Positions 1 through 11,227 of a stretch of DNA of 64,000 nucleotides are shown in pieces. Both the position numbers and the translations under genes were made by a program. The notes under the pieces are model-generated. The model did not search any database. It saw nothing but the letters and a program-made list of their open reading frames with translations, and was not told the origin of the DNA. Source of the stretch: Chlorobiaceae bacterium. GTDB lineage: Bacteria > Bacteroidota > Chlorobiia > Chlorobiales > Chlorobiaceae. The stretch spans positions 1-64,000 of the forward strand of contig JAAXWO010000002.1 in assembly GCA_013334965.1 (NCBI GenBank), given 5' to 3'. Positions within the stretch are counted from its first letter, which is position 1. Each line of letters begins with the position of its first letter.

Positions 1-201
<201 letters not shown>

Positions 202-329
202 AAAGAGTTTAATACACTTTGTTTGATCCAGCTGATTTACACTTTAAATCTTTCGACTCAAAGCAATTGACTTTTTGGCGTCACTTACAACAAATTCAAA
301 GAACTTGACCTTGTAGATCAAGGGAACAC

Positions 330-357
330 AATCTACACTTTTTCTCGTTAATCGCAA
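330..357 (-). promoter_or_regulatory. Candidate rRNA operon promoter
   Basis: On the minus strand TTGCGA (352-357) and TAGATT (330-335) lie 16 bp apart, about 130 bp upstream of the 16S 5' end, in an AT-rich leader. The match to sigma-70 is moderate and no start site is known. Other promoters may exist in the same 400-bp leader. Confidence 0.3.
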
Positions 358-576
358 GCTATCAAAATATTTAAATCTCGACACTAATTATCACAAAAAA
401 GCTGCGACACAATCGTCTACTTTCCGTTTCCCTTAATCAGTAAAGTCAAATAACAGAACCCTTTCGGGCCTTTCCTCACTCTCGATCGTCGCCGTCTCAA
501 GTGAAGGTTCCTAATGTACCAACTCATCCCTTTACTTCCAAACGGTTTCTCGCTTTTTCCCCCAATAATTGAAAAA

Positions 577-719
577 GAATGGACGTGATGGACGACATGG
601 ACAGGGAGAATAGTTTCTTTGTCCATTCAGTCCATCCAGTCCATTACGTCCATTCTGTCCATTCTGTCCGCTCTGTCCGCTCTGTCCGCTCTGTCCGCTC
701 TGTCCATCACGTCCATTTC
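577..719. repeat. 9-bp minisatellite with inverted arm, upstream of 16S
   Basis: Eleven contiguous 9-bp units of the form GTCCRYYNN run from 621 to 719; the central four (666-701) are identical GTCCGCTCT. To the left, 581-607 holds three units in the opposite orientation (GGACNNNAT type). The 13-mer GGACGTGATGGAC at 581-593 is the exact reverse complement of 702-714, so the block can fold into a long hairpin. It lies between the rRNA promoter region and the divergent membrane protein gene. Confidence 0.9.
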
Positions 720-866
720 TTTACCCGTCCATACCTCCATGAAATGTCATGAAAAGCCATAATCTCATAAGGGGTTGGGCTCATTTAATTCAAAACACTA
801 TTTTGAGTTAAAGCACAAGGGTGTTTTAGCCTGCATGAAGACAACACCATGGCGTGAAATAATATT

Positions 867-2384
867 ATGGCTTACTTTCCGCATCGCCGCATCGATGGTC
901 CGACGGTTGTTACGGCAGGACTTTCCCTGTTTGTCCTCTCTTATGTTACGACACGAGCTGCAAAGCTCTGCATCACGATTGATGAGGCGGCTACCTACCT
1001 CTGTCATGTGAGTGGTAGATGGTTGGATATCATCCTGTTCAGAACGGACGGCCTGCCGGACAACAACCACCTGCTCTACACCCTTCTCTGCAAGCTTTCG
1101 GTCTCGCTGTTCGGCCTTTCGGAGCTGCCCCTCAGGATTCCCGCCATTCTCGGTTGCCTCTTTTACCTGATCGGCCTCAACCTCTGCCTCCGGCGAATCG
1201 CTTCAGGCTGGAAGATCGTGCTCGGTTTTCTTGCCGTCGGGCTGAATCCTTATGTGATTGATTATCTCGGCCTGGCCAGAGGTTACGGACTCGGACTCGG
1301 CTTCACCATGCTCGGGCTTGCCGCCCTGCTGGCGTCAATTGATGAAATCACCGGAAAGATCAGGGTCATCACAGCACAGAGAAGTATTATCCTCTTCGGC
1401 CTTGCTGCCTTGTCGAACCTTTCGTTCCTGCTGGTTCTTTGTGCAGCAATGCTTCTGATCGGCATTGTTCTGGCGTACTCTGGATTTCGCGACCTTCGTG
1501 CTTCAGAATTATCCGGCTTCCAGTATCCGATTCTTCTGCTCAAAATCATGCTTCCGTCAGTTCCGGTACTCGTCTACCTTTCACTGCCGATCCGACTCAT
1601 CCGCGAATTGAAGCTTTTCGGTGAAGGCGGACACAACGGATTCTGGGCTGACACCGTGACCGGTCTTATCAAGGGAACTGCCTACGCCAGTCCGAAAATG
1701 TGGCAGAACATTGACTCAATGATCGGTTGGGTTATGATCGTATCGCTGTTCGTACCGCTGGCGATCGCCATCCTTCGTCGCAGAGACAAAAGTAAATTCA
1801 TCGCTCTCTCCATGCTCGCAGGCATGACATTTATCGTCTCCCTCGCAAGCATTGCCCAGCACTACCTGCTCCATGTCGCATATCTTGAAGGCCGTCGAAG
1901 CATTTTCCTTATACCGCTTTTCCTGCTCACGGCCATTGCTGTTGGAGGCCCGCCCCGTAAGGCAGCTCGCTGGTATGTTCTGACGGCGATGATTATCGGC
2001 CTCCTGGTTCCGTCGGTTCTTGCTGCTCACAATGTAGCATCGATAAACCTCAGGTTCATCAATGACTGGAACTTCAACGAAGGAACCCGACCGGCGATGC
2101 TTGCAATCAGGAAATCAGTCGATATGCAGAAATCCGACCGGCAACTCAAAATGCGTGTCAACGACGACTTTGCAGAAGTGATGAATTTCTACCGGATCAT
2201 GCTGGGCATGGAGGAGACTCTTCTTCCAATTGAGAACGACGGACTTGAAGGCGCGGCGAGCTTTTACTTTGGCCACAACAAAGATGTAGCAACCATAGCC
2301 AGATCCGGAGCCAGGCCACTGCTTCTGCACCCTGCCAGCCGCACAGTACTCTATGAACGATCGGGAGTTGACTCGCAGCAATAA
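867..2384 (+). CDS. Polytopic membrane protein, GT-C (GT39-like) glycosyltransferase
   Basis: The 505-residue protein has about ten hydrophobic helices. Its first periplasmic loop has the acidic motif IDEAATY (about residue 38), and a downstream NNHLLY segment is followed by LFGLSELPLRIPA. This pattern is typical of lipid-linked-sugar glycosyltransferases of the GT-C fold (the PMT/ArnT-like group), which move a sugar from a polyprenyl phosphate to an acceptor outside the membrane. The substrate cannot be told from sequence. No Shine-Dalgarno precedes the ATG. An overlapping frame (775-1011) also reads a hydrophobic stretch just upstream, so the exact N-terminus or an early frameshift should be kept in mind. 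It stands alone between the rRNA leader and the tRNA-Ser cluster. Confidence 0.7.
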   Translation: MAYFPHRRIDGPTVVTAGLSLFVLSYVTTRAAKLCITIDEAATYLCHVSGRWLDIILFRTDGLPDNNHLLYTLLCKLSVSLFGLSELPLRIPAILGCLFYLIGLNLCLRRIASGWKIVLGFLAVGLNPYVIDYLGLARGYGLGLGFTMLGLAALLASIDEITGKIRVITAQRSIILFGLAALSNLSFLLVLCAAMLLIGIVLAYSGFRDLRASELSGFQYPILLLKIMLPSVPVLVYLSLPIRLIRELKLFGEGGHNGFWADTVTGLIKGTAYASPKMWQNIDSMIGWVMIVSLFVPLAIAILRRRDKSKFIALSMLAGMTFIVSLASIAQHYLLHVAYLEGRRSIFLIPLFLLTAIAVGGPPRKAARWYVLTAMIIGLLVPSVLAAHNVASINLRFINDWNFNEGTRPAMLAIRKSVDMQKSDRQLKMRVNDDFAEVMNFYRIMLGMEETLLPIENDGLEGAASFYFGHNKDVATIARSGARPLLLHPASRTVLYERSGVDSQQ

Positions 2385-2390
2385 GGAGTG
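2371..2390 (-). repeat. Dispersed palindrome, copy 1 (see 2485-2508)
   Basis: This entry marks the 3' flank of the membrane protein gene, which has no clear terminator of its own. The palindrome itself (GGCGGACAGGAATGTCC, 2487-2503) lies about 100 bp downstream. Its reverse complement recurs at 38371-38395, next to another gene end. Confidence 0.2.
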
Positions 2391-2516
2391 GCCCGTCTGA
2401 AGATGTTGCTTCTGAACGTTACGAACCAGTACGCCTAAATCAGGAACACCACAGATGATAAGACTTTCGGGTGCCCGGAATTGAATGGCGGACAGGAATG
2501 TCCACCATCTTTTTGA

Positions 2517-2592
2517 CTTCCTCGCTCCGCTCGTCGTCGAAACGCCCTCACGGGGCGTTTTCGAACCCGCTCTTCGGGTTCGAACCCCTCCC
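2517..2592 (-). repeat. Diverged copy of the tRNA-Ser-associated repeat core
   Basis: This stretch aligns with the core of the 179-bp repeats at 2905-3268. It shares CGTCGTCGAAACGCC, the GTTTTCGAACCC block and the CTTCCTCGCT start, with scattered substitutions. It sits just past the terminator of tRNA-Ser(GCU). It can form short hairpins (ACGCCCTCACGGGGCGT, and GGGTTCGAACCC, which resembles a tRNA T-arm). Confidence 0.75.
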
Positions 2593-2597
2593 AGAAT

Positions 2598-2622
2598 GCA
2601 AAAACCCCGCTGATGCGGGGTT
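2598..2622 (-). terminator. Rho-independent terminator of the tRNA-Ser cluster
   Basis: Reading leftward, the stem AACCCCGC / GCGGGGTT with loop ATCA is followed by TTTGC. It lies 6 nt past the 3' end of tRNA-Ser(GCU), so it would end the serine tRNA transcript. Confidence 0.75.
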
Positions 2623-2627
2623 ATTTG

Positions 2628-2717
<90 letters not shown>

Positions 2718-2728
2718 TGAAAAATGTG

Positions 2729-2811
2729 CGGAGGATGAGGGACTCGAACCCCCATGGGCGCAAACCCGGCAGTTTTCAAGACTGCTGCCTTACCAATTAG
2801 GCTAATCCTCC
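2729..2811 (-). tRNA. tRNA-Ser (anticodon UGA)
   Basis: The acceptor GGAGGAT pairs with ATCCTCC. The loop CTTGAAA gives anticodon TGA, and a long variable arm (class II) and GGGGTTCGAGTCCC T-arm are visible. It lies 11 bp upstream of tRNA-Ser(GCU), so the two are almost certainly co-transcribed. CCA is not encoded. Confidence 0.95.
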
Positions 2812-2904
2812 AACAACTATGTAAAGAACCGGGCACCAAGATACTATTTTCACTGAAAATAGCCAGCAGAAAATCGCGTTCTGCGCCCATCTTCTCCCCT
2901 GCTT

Positions 2905-5105
<2,201 letters not shown>

Positions 5106-5130
5106 CACACCGCCATACTGTCAAAAAAAA

Positions 5131-5169
5131 GCTGTCTCAGATGCAATACTGAGACAGCCCTTTTTTTTT
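5131..5169 (+). terminator. Terminator after guaB
   Basis: A perfect 10-bp stem GCTGTCTCAG / CTGAGACAGC with an 8-nt loop is followed by CC and nine T. A run of A precedes the stem, so it could also act on leftward transcripts. Confidence 0.92.
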
Positions 5170-5336
5170 GTATAAAATTGCAGGAAAGAAAAGGAGGTAA
5201 AGGACTAAGGGCTCAAGAAGAATGGATGATGCCGCAGCTCCTCTTGATTTCCCGTGAACGCCGGGCTCCCGGCCTGCCAACGCAATAAGGACGCCCCATC
5301 CTGACTTTTAAGACAGCCTCCTTTTCATTTCAGCCA

Positions 5337-5365
5337 ACAAAAAGGGCGGCCCCCAAGAACCGCCC
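5337..5365 (-). terminator. Terminator of the bchI-bchD-bchH operon
   Basis: Reading leftward, GGGCGG / CCGCCC encloses an 10-nt loop and is followed by TTTTTGTT. It lies about 30 bp past the stop codon of the Mg-chelatase large subunit. Confidence 0.8.
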
Positions 5366-5366
5366 T

Positions 5367-5396
5367 CAACTATCAACTATCAACTATCAACTATCA
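5367..5396. repeat. Four 7-bp direct repeats at the bchH stop codon
   Basis: The unit CAACTAT occurs four times in tandem between the terminator hairpin and the end of the coding region. The last unit runs into the TGA stop of the large-subunit gene (5394-5396). This looks like simple slippage repeats; no function is evident. Confidence 0.85.
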
Positions 5397-8300
5397 GTCA
5401 TCCGCCATCCCTTCCAGGCGATCCTCCAGATCAGCATAGATCTCCTGCAGCTCGTTGATCATGTCCTGATCGGCTTTCCACATGCCCCTGCCGTGAGCTT
5501 CCAGCATCCTGCCCACGATGTTCTTGATAGCCTGGGGATTGAGTTCGGCCAGCCTTTCACGCATGTTGGGGTCGAGCGCGTAGGTTTCGGCGGTCTTCTT
5601 GTAGACCCAGTCGTCGACGCTCTTGGTCACTGCATCCCAGCCCAGCATGTAGGTGACCCTGTTGCTGATCTCGCCTGCACCGCTGTGGCCGTGTTTGAGC
5701 ATGCCCTCAAACCATTTCGGGTTCAGCAGCTTGGCGCGGTACTCTACGCGCAGTGACTTGTCAGCGTCGTCGAGCTTGATGTCGGAGGTGAACGTCTCAA
5801 CGTAATTGAGTTTGATGTTCGACGTCTTGTTATTCCTGCGTCTTGCTGCAAGCTGCAAAGATCCCGACGACGAGAAGTAGTGGTCGATGTCCGAGATGCC
5901 AAACTCTGTCGAGTCGACCTGGTGCACGACCCTGTCGACCGAACCGAGAAGTTTCTGCAGTATCTCTGACTGCTTTTCACCTTTGCGGTTGCCCCCGTAG
6001 GCACAGCTGTTACGGCGAATGAACAGGTCGTCGAGGTCGCTTTCGTTCTCCCATGCTGAATCCTCGATCATGTCGTCCACATAAGTTCCGTATGCGCCCG
6101 GAGCCTGCGTGAACTGCCTGGATGTGGCCGTTTCGAAATCTGCGCCATCAGCCATGGCATCGTCGACATGTTTTTTGATGTAGTTCATCTCGTGAGGCTC
6201 GTCAGCTTTTGCTGCGTCCTTCACAAGCCTGTCGAGCTGGTCCATCAGGATGCCGAAAGCGTCACGGAAAATCGGGCTCAGCTGCATGAGCACGTCGACA
6301 CGCGGACGGCCGAGTTTTGCGAGCGGGGTCAGATTGTAGTGGCTGATCTTGCCGTAAGCGTCATAGGCCGGTTCAGCACCCATCAGCCTGATCACCACGG
6401 CTACGGCTTCGCCTTTCGTCTTGATGGTATCAAGGCCCCAGATCACCTCTGCGATGGTTTCGGGATACTGCCCGTCGTTCTCCTCCTGATGCTTTTTGAT
6501 CAGGCCGTCGGCAATCAGCATGCCTCTCTTGAAAGCGGTTTCCGAAGGAATTCTCCAGGGATCGATCGAGTGGATGTTTCGGCCTGAAGGCAGCACGTTC
6601 ATACCGTCCCTGACAAGGTCGCCTCCGGGTCCGGATGGTATGTATCCGCCCTTGAGCACCTTGACGAGCGAATCCATCTCACCCCGGTTATCGCTCAGGG
6701 CCTGAATCATCTGGCTTCCCTCCTGAATGATGCGCTGGATGAACGGCACATCCTCCTGGGGAATCTTGGTGCCTCCGGTAAGGGACTCGAAGACCGACGA
6801 GGGATTCTTGCGGTCGAACATGGTCTGCTTGACAAACTCCTTGCAGGCCTCCTCAGCCCATTCCCGAAGCTTGATCGATTCATCGTCACCCTTGCGGGAC
6901 ATGACTGACAACTCTTCGTAGCTATGGAAATGACCGTTCTTGCCTGCACAGCTCAACAAGATGTACGGAAGCGATCTACCGTTCTCCCCCCTGTTCTTGA
7001 CGGTTTCGGTGATCGTGATGATCTGTGAATCAATCGGGCTGGATTCGCCGAATACGTGCAGAGAGTTCGAAATCAGACGATTTTCAAGATCCAGGATATA
7101 GATGTAGAGTCGGCTGACAAACTCGCTGAACGATTCGTCCGGCTTGCGCGGACAGTCGTCGGTCAGGTTGAGCAGCTCTGCCTTGCTCATGATCGCCTCC
7201 TGTACGGAATCCACATCCTCTGCCTGTCCGTGGAACCTCTCGCGATAGTCGGTCAGGAGATCTTTAAGCGCAGGCAATTCCTTGTAAAGGCCGGCCCTGG
7301 CCAGTGGCGGCACCACATGGGAAACCATGGTGGCAAGACCGCGTCGTTTTGCGATGGTCGATTCGCTCGGGTTGTTGACCGGATAGATATAAAAATGCGG
7401 AACTTCGCCAAGCAGCGCGTCCGGCCAGCAGTCGCCGGTCAGGCCGGTCTGGAGGCCCGGCATCCATTCTACCGATCCGTGCATGCCGACATGCACCAGC
7501 GCATGGGCGTCGAACTCGCGGCTGATCCAGCGGTAGAACGACATATACTGGTGGTGCGGAGTGTTGTCCTTGTCGAACAGCAGCTTCATGGGATCGCCCT
7601 GCACGCCGATTCTCGGCTGGACGCCGATAAACACATTGCCGAATCGTATGCCGCCGATAAAGACCTCTTCTGAGCCAACCGGCACGATCTCGCCAGGGAA
7701 TGCTCCCCAGCGCTCTTCGATGCGTTCGCGCTCACGGTAGGTAACCATCTCCGCATACTTTTCCCGGCTGACCTTGAGGGCATCCGGCTTGTTGTGCATG
7801 ATCTGGTGATCGGTCGCACGATCGAGGGCCTGGAACAACTGTTCCGGCGTTTCAGGCAGGGTTCCGACGTTGTAACCCTCCTTCTTGAGACGCAGCAGGA
7901 TCTGAAGCAGCGTCCTCGGCACGTCAAGCAGGGCCGCACTGGCCTTCTTGCCGAGTCCCGGAGGATAGTCGTAGACGACGAAGGCAACCCGCTTGTCCCT
8001 GTTCGATGTGGCGCGAAGCTTCATCCACTTCTTTGAGAGGAAGGCGAGCCTGTCGAGTCGCTCCTGTACTATCTCGATCTTGCCGTCCTGAAGCGCTCCG
8101 AGAATGATCGGAGATATGGCGCCGTCCATCTCGGGTATCGAGTAGGTGAAAGTCACCTGCATGGGCGAAACGCCAAGCTCGTGCCAGGACTCGAAGCTCT
8201 GGATAAGCAGCGGTTGGGAAACGATATAGGGAACGTCCAGTCCGGTGAGGATTTCGTGACGGGCTTCAGCCGCCGTACCGGGCTTGGTCGATCCTGCGGG

Positions 8301-9209
8301 TCCGCCAACGAGGCCGAATCCCATCATGTTGACCAACAGATCGATATTTTCCTTCATCAGCCAGTCCCTGACGAGCACATGGCCCTCGACGCCCATCACG
8401 AAAGCCGGAAAGACGTTGATACCCTGTTTCTCCAAAGTCCTGATGGTCTGGTCGATATAGCTCTTTTCCTGAAGCAGGTGCTTACGGAAAAAGAGAAGGG
8501 CCATCTTCTGCGACTTGTCGTAATTGACTCCCCGCTTTTTGGCCCAGCTTTTGAAACTCTTCACATCCTTGAAATATGCCGGAGCGTCCGGATGATAGAG
8601 GCCCATATTGGGAACTTCGACGATGGGCTCGACGTTCACGGGCACATCGAAATATTCCCTGAGAATCAGCCGGAACATGTTGACGATGTTCTCGGGAGTC
8701 GGCTGAAGCCAGTAGGAATAGACCATCAGCCAGTTCTTGAAATCCTTGGCCTTGTTCGGTACCAGCGGCAGGATGGTCCTCATGATCTTCATGAGTTTCA
8801 TGTAACCGTAGAGCGCATCCTCATCACGCCCGTGGACCAGCATCTTGGCGATCTTCTTGACCATGTCTGGCATTCCTGCCTTGCCGTCGCCTACGGCGTA
8901 GCTCCCGACTTTCGTGAAAGCCATGGCTTCAGGCATTGACTCGAAAATGAAAATGGTCTTCTCGTTGGTCGACTGGTCAAGCTGTTCCTTGAACCAATCG
9001 ATCTGCTCCTTGAAGTTGATCATGCTCATGAAAACACAGTCAGCTTCACGGATTGCAGTGGCAGCATCGGGGTGCTGCTTCTCAAGATCAACATCACTCA
9101 ACTGTACAAGGTCCGCATCCTTTTCGAGCATCCCCTTGATTTTCTTCCAGAGCCCAGCATTGTACTGCTCAAGGCCTACAATGGCCGTGATTTTACGACG
9201 TGTTGCCAT
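5394..9209 (-). CDS. bchH: Magnesium chelatase large subunit (BchH/BchS/BchT family)
   Basis: This 1271-residue subunit binds protoporphyrin IX and, with BchI and BchD, inserts Mg2+ using ATP, committing tetrapyrrole to bacteriochlorophyll. It belongs to the CobN/BchH family: the conserved HVGMHGSVEWMPG segment is around His577, and the PSESTIAKRRG stretch follows. Green sulfur bacteria are known to carry three large-subunit paralogues (BchH, BchS, BchT). From memory, the copy next to bchD and bchI in Chlorobaculum tepidum is the BchT one, so the symbol here is generic. It is the last gene of a leftward operon. The 161-bp gap from bchD holds a 10-bp hairpin, which might set a different expression level from bchI-bchD. 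A terminator follows the stop. Confidence 0.93.
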   Translation of the reverse strand: MATRRKITAIVGLEQYNAGLWKKIKGMLEKDADLVQLSDVDLEKQHPDAATAIREADCVFMSMINFKEQIDWFKEQLDQSTNEKTIFIFESMPEAMAFTKVGSYAVGDGKAGMPDMVKKIAKMLVHGRDEDALYGYMKLMKIMRTILPLVPNKAKDFKNWLMVYSYWLQPTPENIVNMFRLILREYFDVPVNVEPIVEVPNMGLYHPDAPAYFKDVKSFKSWAKKRGVNYDKSQKMALLFFRKHLLQEKSYIDQTIRTLEKQGINVFPAFVMGVEGHVLVRDWLMKENIDLLVNMMGFGLVGGPAGSTKPGTAAEARHEILTGLDVPYIVSQPLLIQSFESWHELGVSPMQVTFTYSIPEMDGAISPIILGALQDGKIEIVQERLDRLAFLSKKWMKLRATSNRDKRVAFVVYDYPPGLGKKASAALLDVPRTLLQILLRLKKEGYNVGTLPETPEQLFQALDRATDHQIMHNKPDALKVSREKYAEMVTYRERERIEERWGAFPGEIVPVGSEEVFIGGIRFGNVFIGVQPRIGVQGDPMKLLFDKDNTPHHQYMSFYRWISREFDAHALVHVGMHGSVEWMPGLQTGLTGDCWPDALLGEVPHFYIYPVNNPSESTIAKRRGLATMVSHVVPPLARAGLYKELPALKDLLTDYRERFHGQAEDVDSVQEAIMSKAELLNLTDDCPRKPDESFSEFVSRLYIYILDLENRLISNSLHVFGESSPIDSQIITITETVKNRGENGRSLPYILLSCAGKNGHFHSYEELSVMSRKGDDESIKLREWAEEACKEFVKQTMFDRKNPSSVFESLTGGTKIPQEDVPFIQRIIQEGSQMIQALSDNRGEMDSLVKVLKGGYIPSGPGGDLVRDGMNVLPSGRNIHSIDPWRIPSETAFKRGMLIADGLIKKHQEENDGQYPETIAEVIWGLDTIKTKGEAVAVVIRLMGAEPAYDAYGKISHYNLTPLAKLGRPRVDVLMQLSPIFRDAFGILMDQLDRLVKDAAKADEPHEMNYIKKHVDDAMADGADFETATSRQFTQAPGAYGTYVDDMIEDSAWENESDLDDLFIRRNSCAYGGNRKGEKQSEILQKLLGSVDRVVHQVDSTEFGISDIDHYFSSSGSLQLAARRRNNKTSNIKLNYVETFTSDIKLDDADKSLRVEYRAKLLNPKWFEGMLKHGHSGAGEISNRVTYMLGWDAVTKSVDDWVYKKTAETYALDPNMRERLAELNPQAIKNIVGRMLEAHGRGMWKADQDMINELQEIYADLEDRLEGMADD

Positions 9210-9319
9210 GACAAATTAATTCAGTGCGAATTTAAAAAAACATTCAGCCGACATCCAGGAACACTCCTCATGCCGTTATTGTAATGTATAAAAGAAGAAA
9301 ATAATTCCGAAGCGATCAT

Positions 9320-9355
9320 TTGCCAGCCCGCTTCGTATGAGGAAGGGGCTGGCAA
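9320..9355 (-). promoter_or_regulatory. Intercistronic hairpin between bchD and the large subunit
   Basis: A perfect 10-bp inverted repeat TTGCCAGCCC / GGGCTGGCAA surrounds a 16-nt loop 16 bp past the bchD stop. No T-run follows on the minus strand, so it fits a processing or mRNA-stability element, or a partial attenuator, better than a full terminator. Confidence 0.55.
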
Positions 9356-9370
9356 TATGAATGGTCGTTT

Positions 9371-11227
9371 TCAGCTGAGGGCCGCTTCGACGATCTGTTC
9401 GGCCTTTGCGTTTGGAAGGTAGAAATAGCGGCCTCCGAGCTTCTGCGCAAGCTTCGGCGCTTCGCCTCTGGAGAGGTAGTTCATCTGGGTGTCGATCACG
9501 ATCGAGGCCACGCCGTCTGCCTGGATCGAAAGGGCAAGAGCTTCGATCTCTTTTTCGAGCTCCTCCTTGGGAGCCTTCTCTGCGTTCAGCTCGTAGGCGG
9601 CCTTAAGCGGAATGTTGCCCCTGCCATCGGTGATCATGACGAACATAATCTGCGAAATCCCTTTTGTACGAGCCTGTTTGGCCGTTTCCCATCCGGTGAA
9701 AAGAGCAGACGCCAGCGGTGTCCCGCCGCCTGTAGGAAGTACGTCGAGCTCACGCTTTGCGCGATCAACGCTCTGGGACGGCGGCAGCAGAACCTGTGCC
9801 TGCTTGCCACGGAACGAGATCAGGGCGACCTGGTCACGGTGAACGTAGGCGTTCTGGAGCAAACTCGCCACGGCGCCCTTGGCCTGACGCATACGATTCA
9901 ACGCCATTGATCCAGAAGCGTCTACCATGAAGATGAAAAGCGTACCGGACTTGTCACGGAACTTCTTGATCTTGACGTCCTCTTTATTGATAATAAGGGC
10001 GCCTGCCGGACGACCGGACATTTTCTTGTCCTGCCTGCGGCTGTGCTGCCACGGTGCTGCAGAGATCAGGGTCGGGATGAGGGCGACCTTGCCGCTCTTC
10101 ATCTCCCCTTCCTGGGCACGCACAAAACGTCCGCGACGATTGTTGAGCGCTTCGCCCCTGCTGCCCGATTTGGCTTTCTTTTTCGATGCGAGCGAGATGT
10201 TCAGGATGTTGTCGGGAAGTTCGGTCTCCATGGCATCCATCATAAGCTCCTCAATCATGTCGGGGGTCTCTTCCTGCTCCTCCTCTGCGTCGGCGTCAGG
10301 ATTATCCGGAGGTGCGTTTTCGTCCTCGGCTTCCGGCTGTTCCTCTTCCGGCGGAGGCGGTTCGTCCTGGGCCATCTCCTCTTCGGTCGCCTCGCGTTCC
10401 GGCATCCTGGTTGCCCTGGGAACCAGCACGAGCTTCATCGCGAGCTTCAGGTCCTCATCGTCCACCTCCGTACGCTGAGCCAGGGCTGCGCTGGCTATGG
10501 CAGCACGAATGGCGAAAATGTCCACGCGGTTTCCCTCCACGCCGAGGCTGATGGCCGTCTGGATAAGGCCCTTGATCTGCTCATTGGTCATGGAGACATG
10601 GCTCAGTTGCTCTTTTGCAGCCTCAATCAGGCCGCGGAGCATACGAAGCTCATCATCGGTATCCTCACGATCCCTTGTGCCCATCACGATGTTGACGATT
10701 TTCTTTCGGGCGCGGTAATCGTTCTGCGCGGTAAACGGCACGATGATGCCGATCCTGTCGAGCAGTCCCATGCGCACCTCGCCGTCGCTCGGATCGTAGG
10801 TGCCGACAAGCATGAAGCTGGCCGGATGAACCTCGCTGAGACCTTCACGTTCCACGAGAACCACGCCACGCGACATGGCATCCATGATGTGAGATACAGC
10901 CGAGCTGTCGAGCAGGCTGAGGGAGTCGACGTAGAGCACTCCCTTATGGGCCTTTGAGAGCACACCATGCTGAACGACGCGTTGGCCGGAGGCCAGCGTC
11001 GCCTCAAGATCGACGCCGCCGATCAGGCGGTCTTCGGTCACGTTAAGCGGCAACTCGACAAATGGAGTGCCATCAGGGAGAATATCTGCAAACGCCCTTG
11101 CGAGGGTTGATTTTCCCGACCCCACGGCCGAAGGAATGACAACACCGCCAAGGGAGGGATCGACGGCCAGCAGCATGAGCGCCTGCTTGGCCAGATCCAT
11201 TCCTACAATATCGGTAAATGCTATCAT
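9371..11227 (-). CDS. bchD: Magnesium chelatase subunit D
   Basis: BchD is the AAA+ partner that forms a double hexamer with BchI and bridges it to the porphyrin-binding subunit. The 618-residue protein starts with an AAA+ module (GSGKSTLA Walker A near residue 30). A proline- and glutamate-rich acidic linker follows at about residues 300-345. The C-terminal von Willebrand A domain has the MIDAS motif DASGSM at Asp436. The start ATG at 11227 overlaps the TGA of bchI (ATGA), which indicates translational coupling. A longer in-frame upstream extension lies wholly inside bchI and is rejected. Confidence 0.96.
   Translation of the reverse strand: MIAFTDIVGMDLAKQALMLLAVDPSLGGVVIPSAVGSGKSTLARAFADILPDGTPFVELPLNVTEDRLIGGVDLEATLASGQRVVQHGVLSKAHKGVLYVDSLSLLDSSAVSHIMDAMSRGVVLVEREGLSEVHPASFMLVGTYDPSDGEVRMGLLDRIGIIVPFTAQNDYRARKKIVNIVMGTRDREDTDDELRMLRGLIEAAKEQLSHVSMTNEQIKGLIQTAISLGVEGNRVDIFAIRAAIASAALAQRTEVDDEDLKLAMKLVLVPRATRMPEREATEEEMAQDEPPPPEEEQPEAEDENAPPDNPDADAEEEQEETPDMIEELMMDAMETELPDNILNISLASKKKAKSGSRGEALNNRRGRFVRAQEGEMKSGKVALIPTLISAAPWQHSRRQDKKMSGRPAGALIINKEDVKIKKFRDKSGTLFIFMVDASGSMALNRMRQAKGAVASLLQNAYVHRDQVALISFRGKQAQVLLPPSQSVDRAKRELDVLPTGGGTPLASALFTGWETAKQARTKGISQIMFVMITDGRGNIPLKAAYELNAEKAPKEELEKEIEALALSIQADGVASIVIDTQMNYLSRGEAPKLAQKLGGRYFYLPNAKAEQIVEAALS

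Noticed and set aside
775-1011. Overlapping frame before the GT-C gene
   Set aside because: It ends early and shares no family pattern; kept only as a note on the uncertain N-terminus of the glycosyltransferase.
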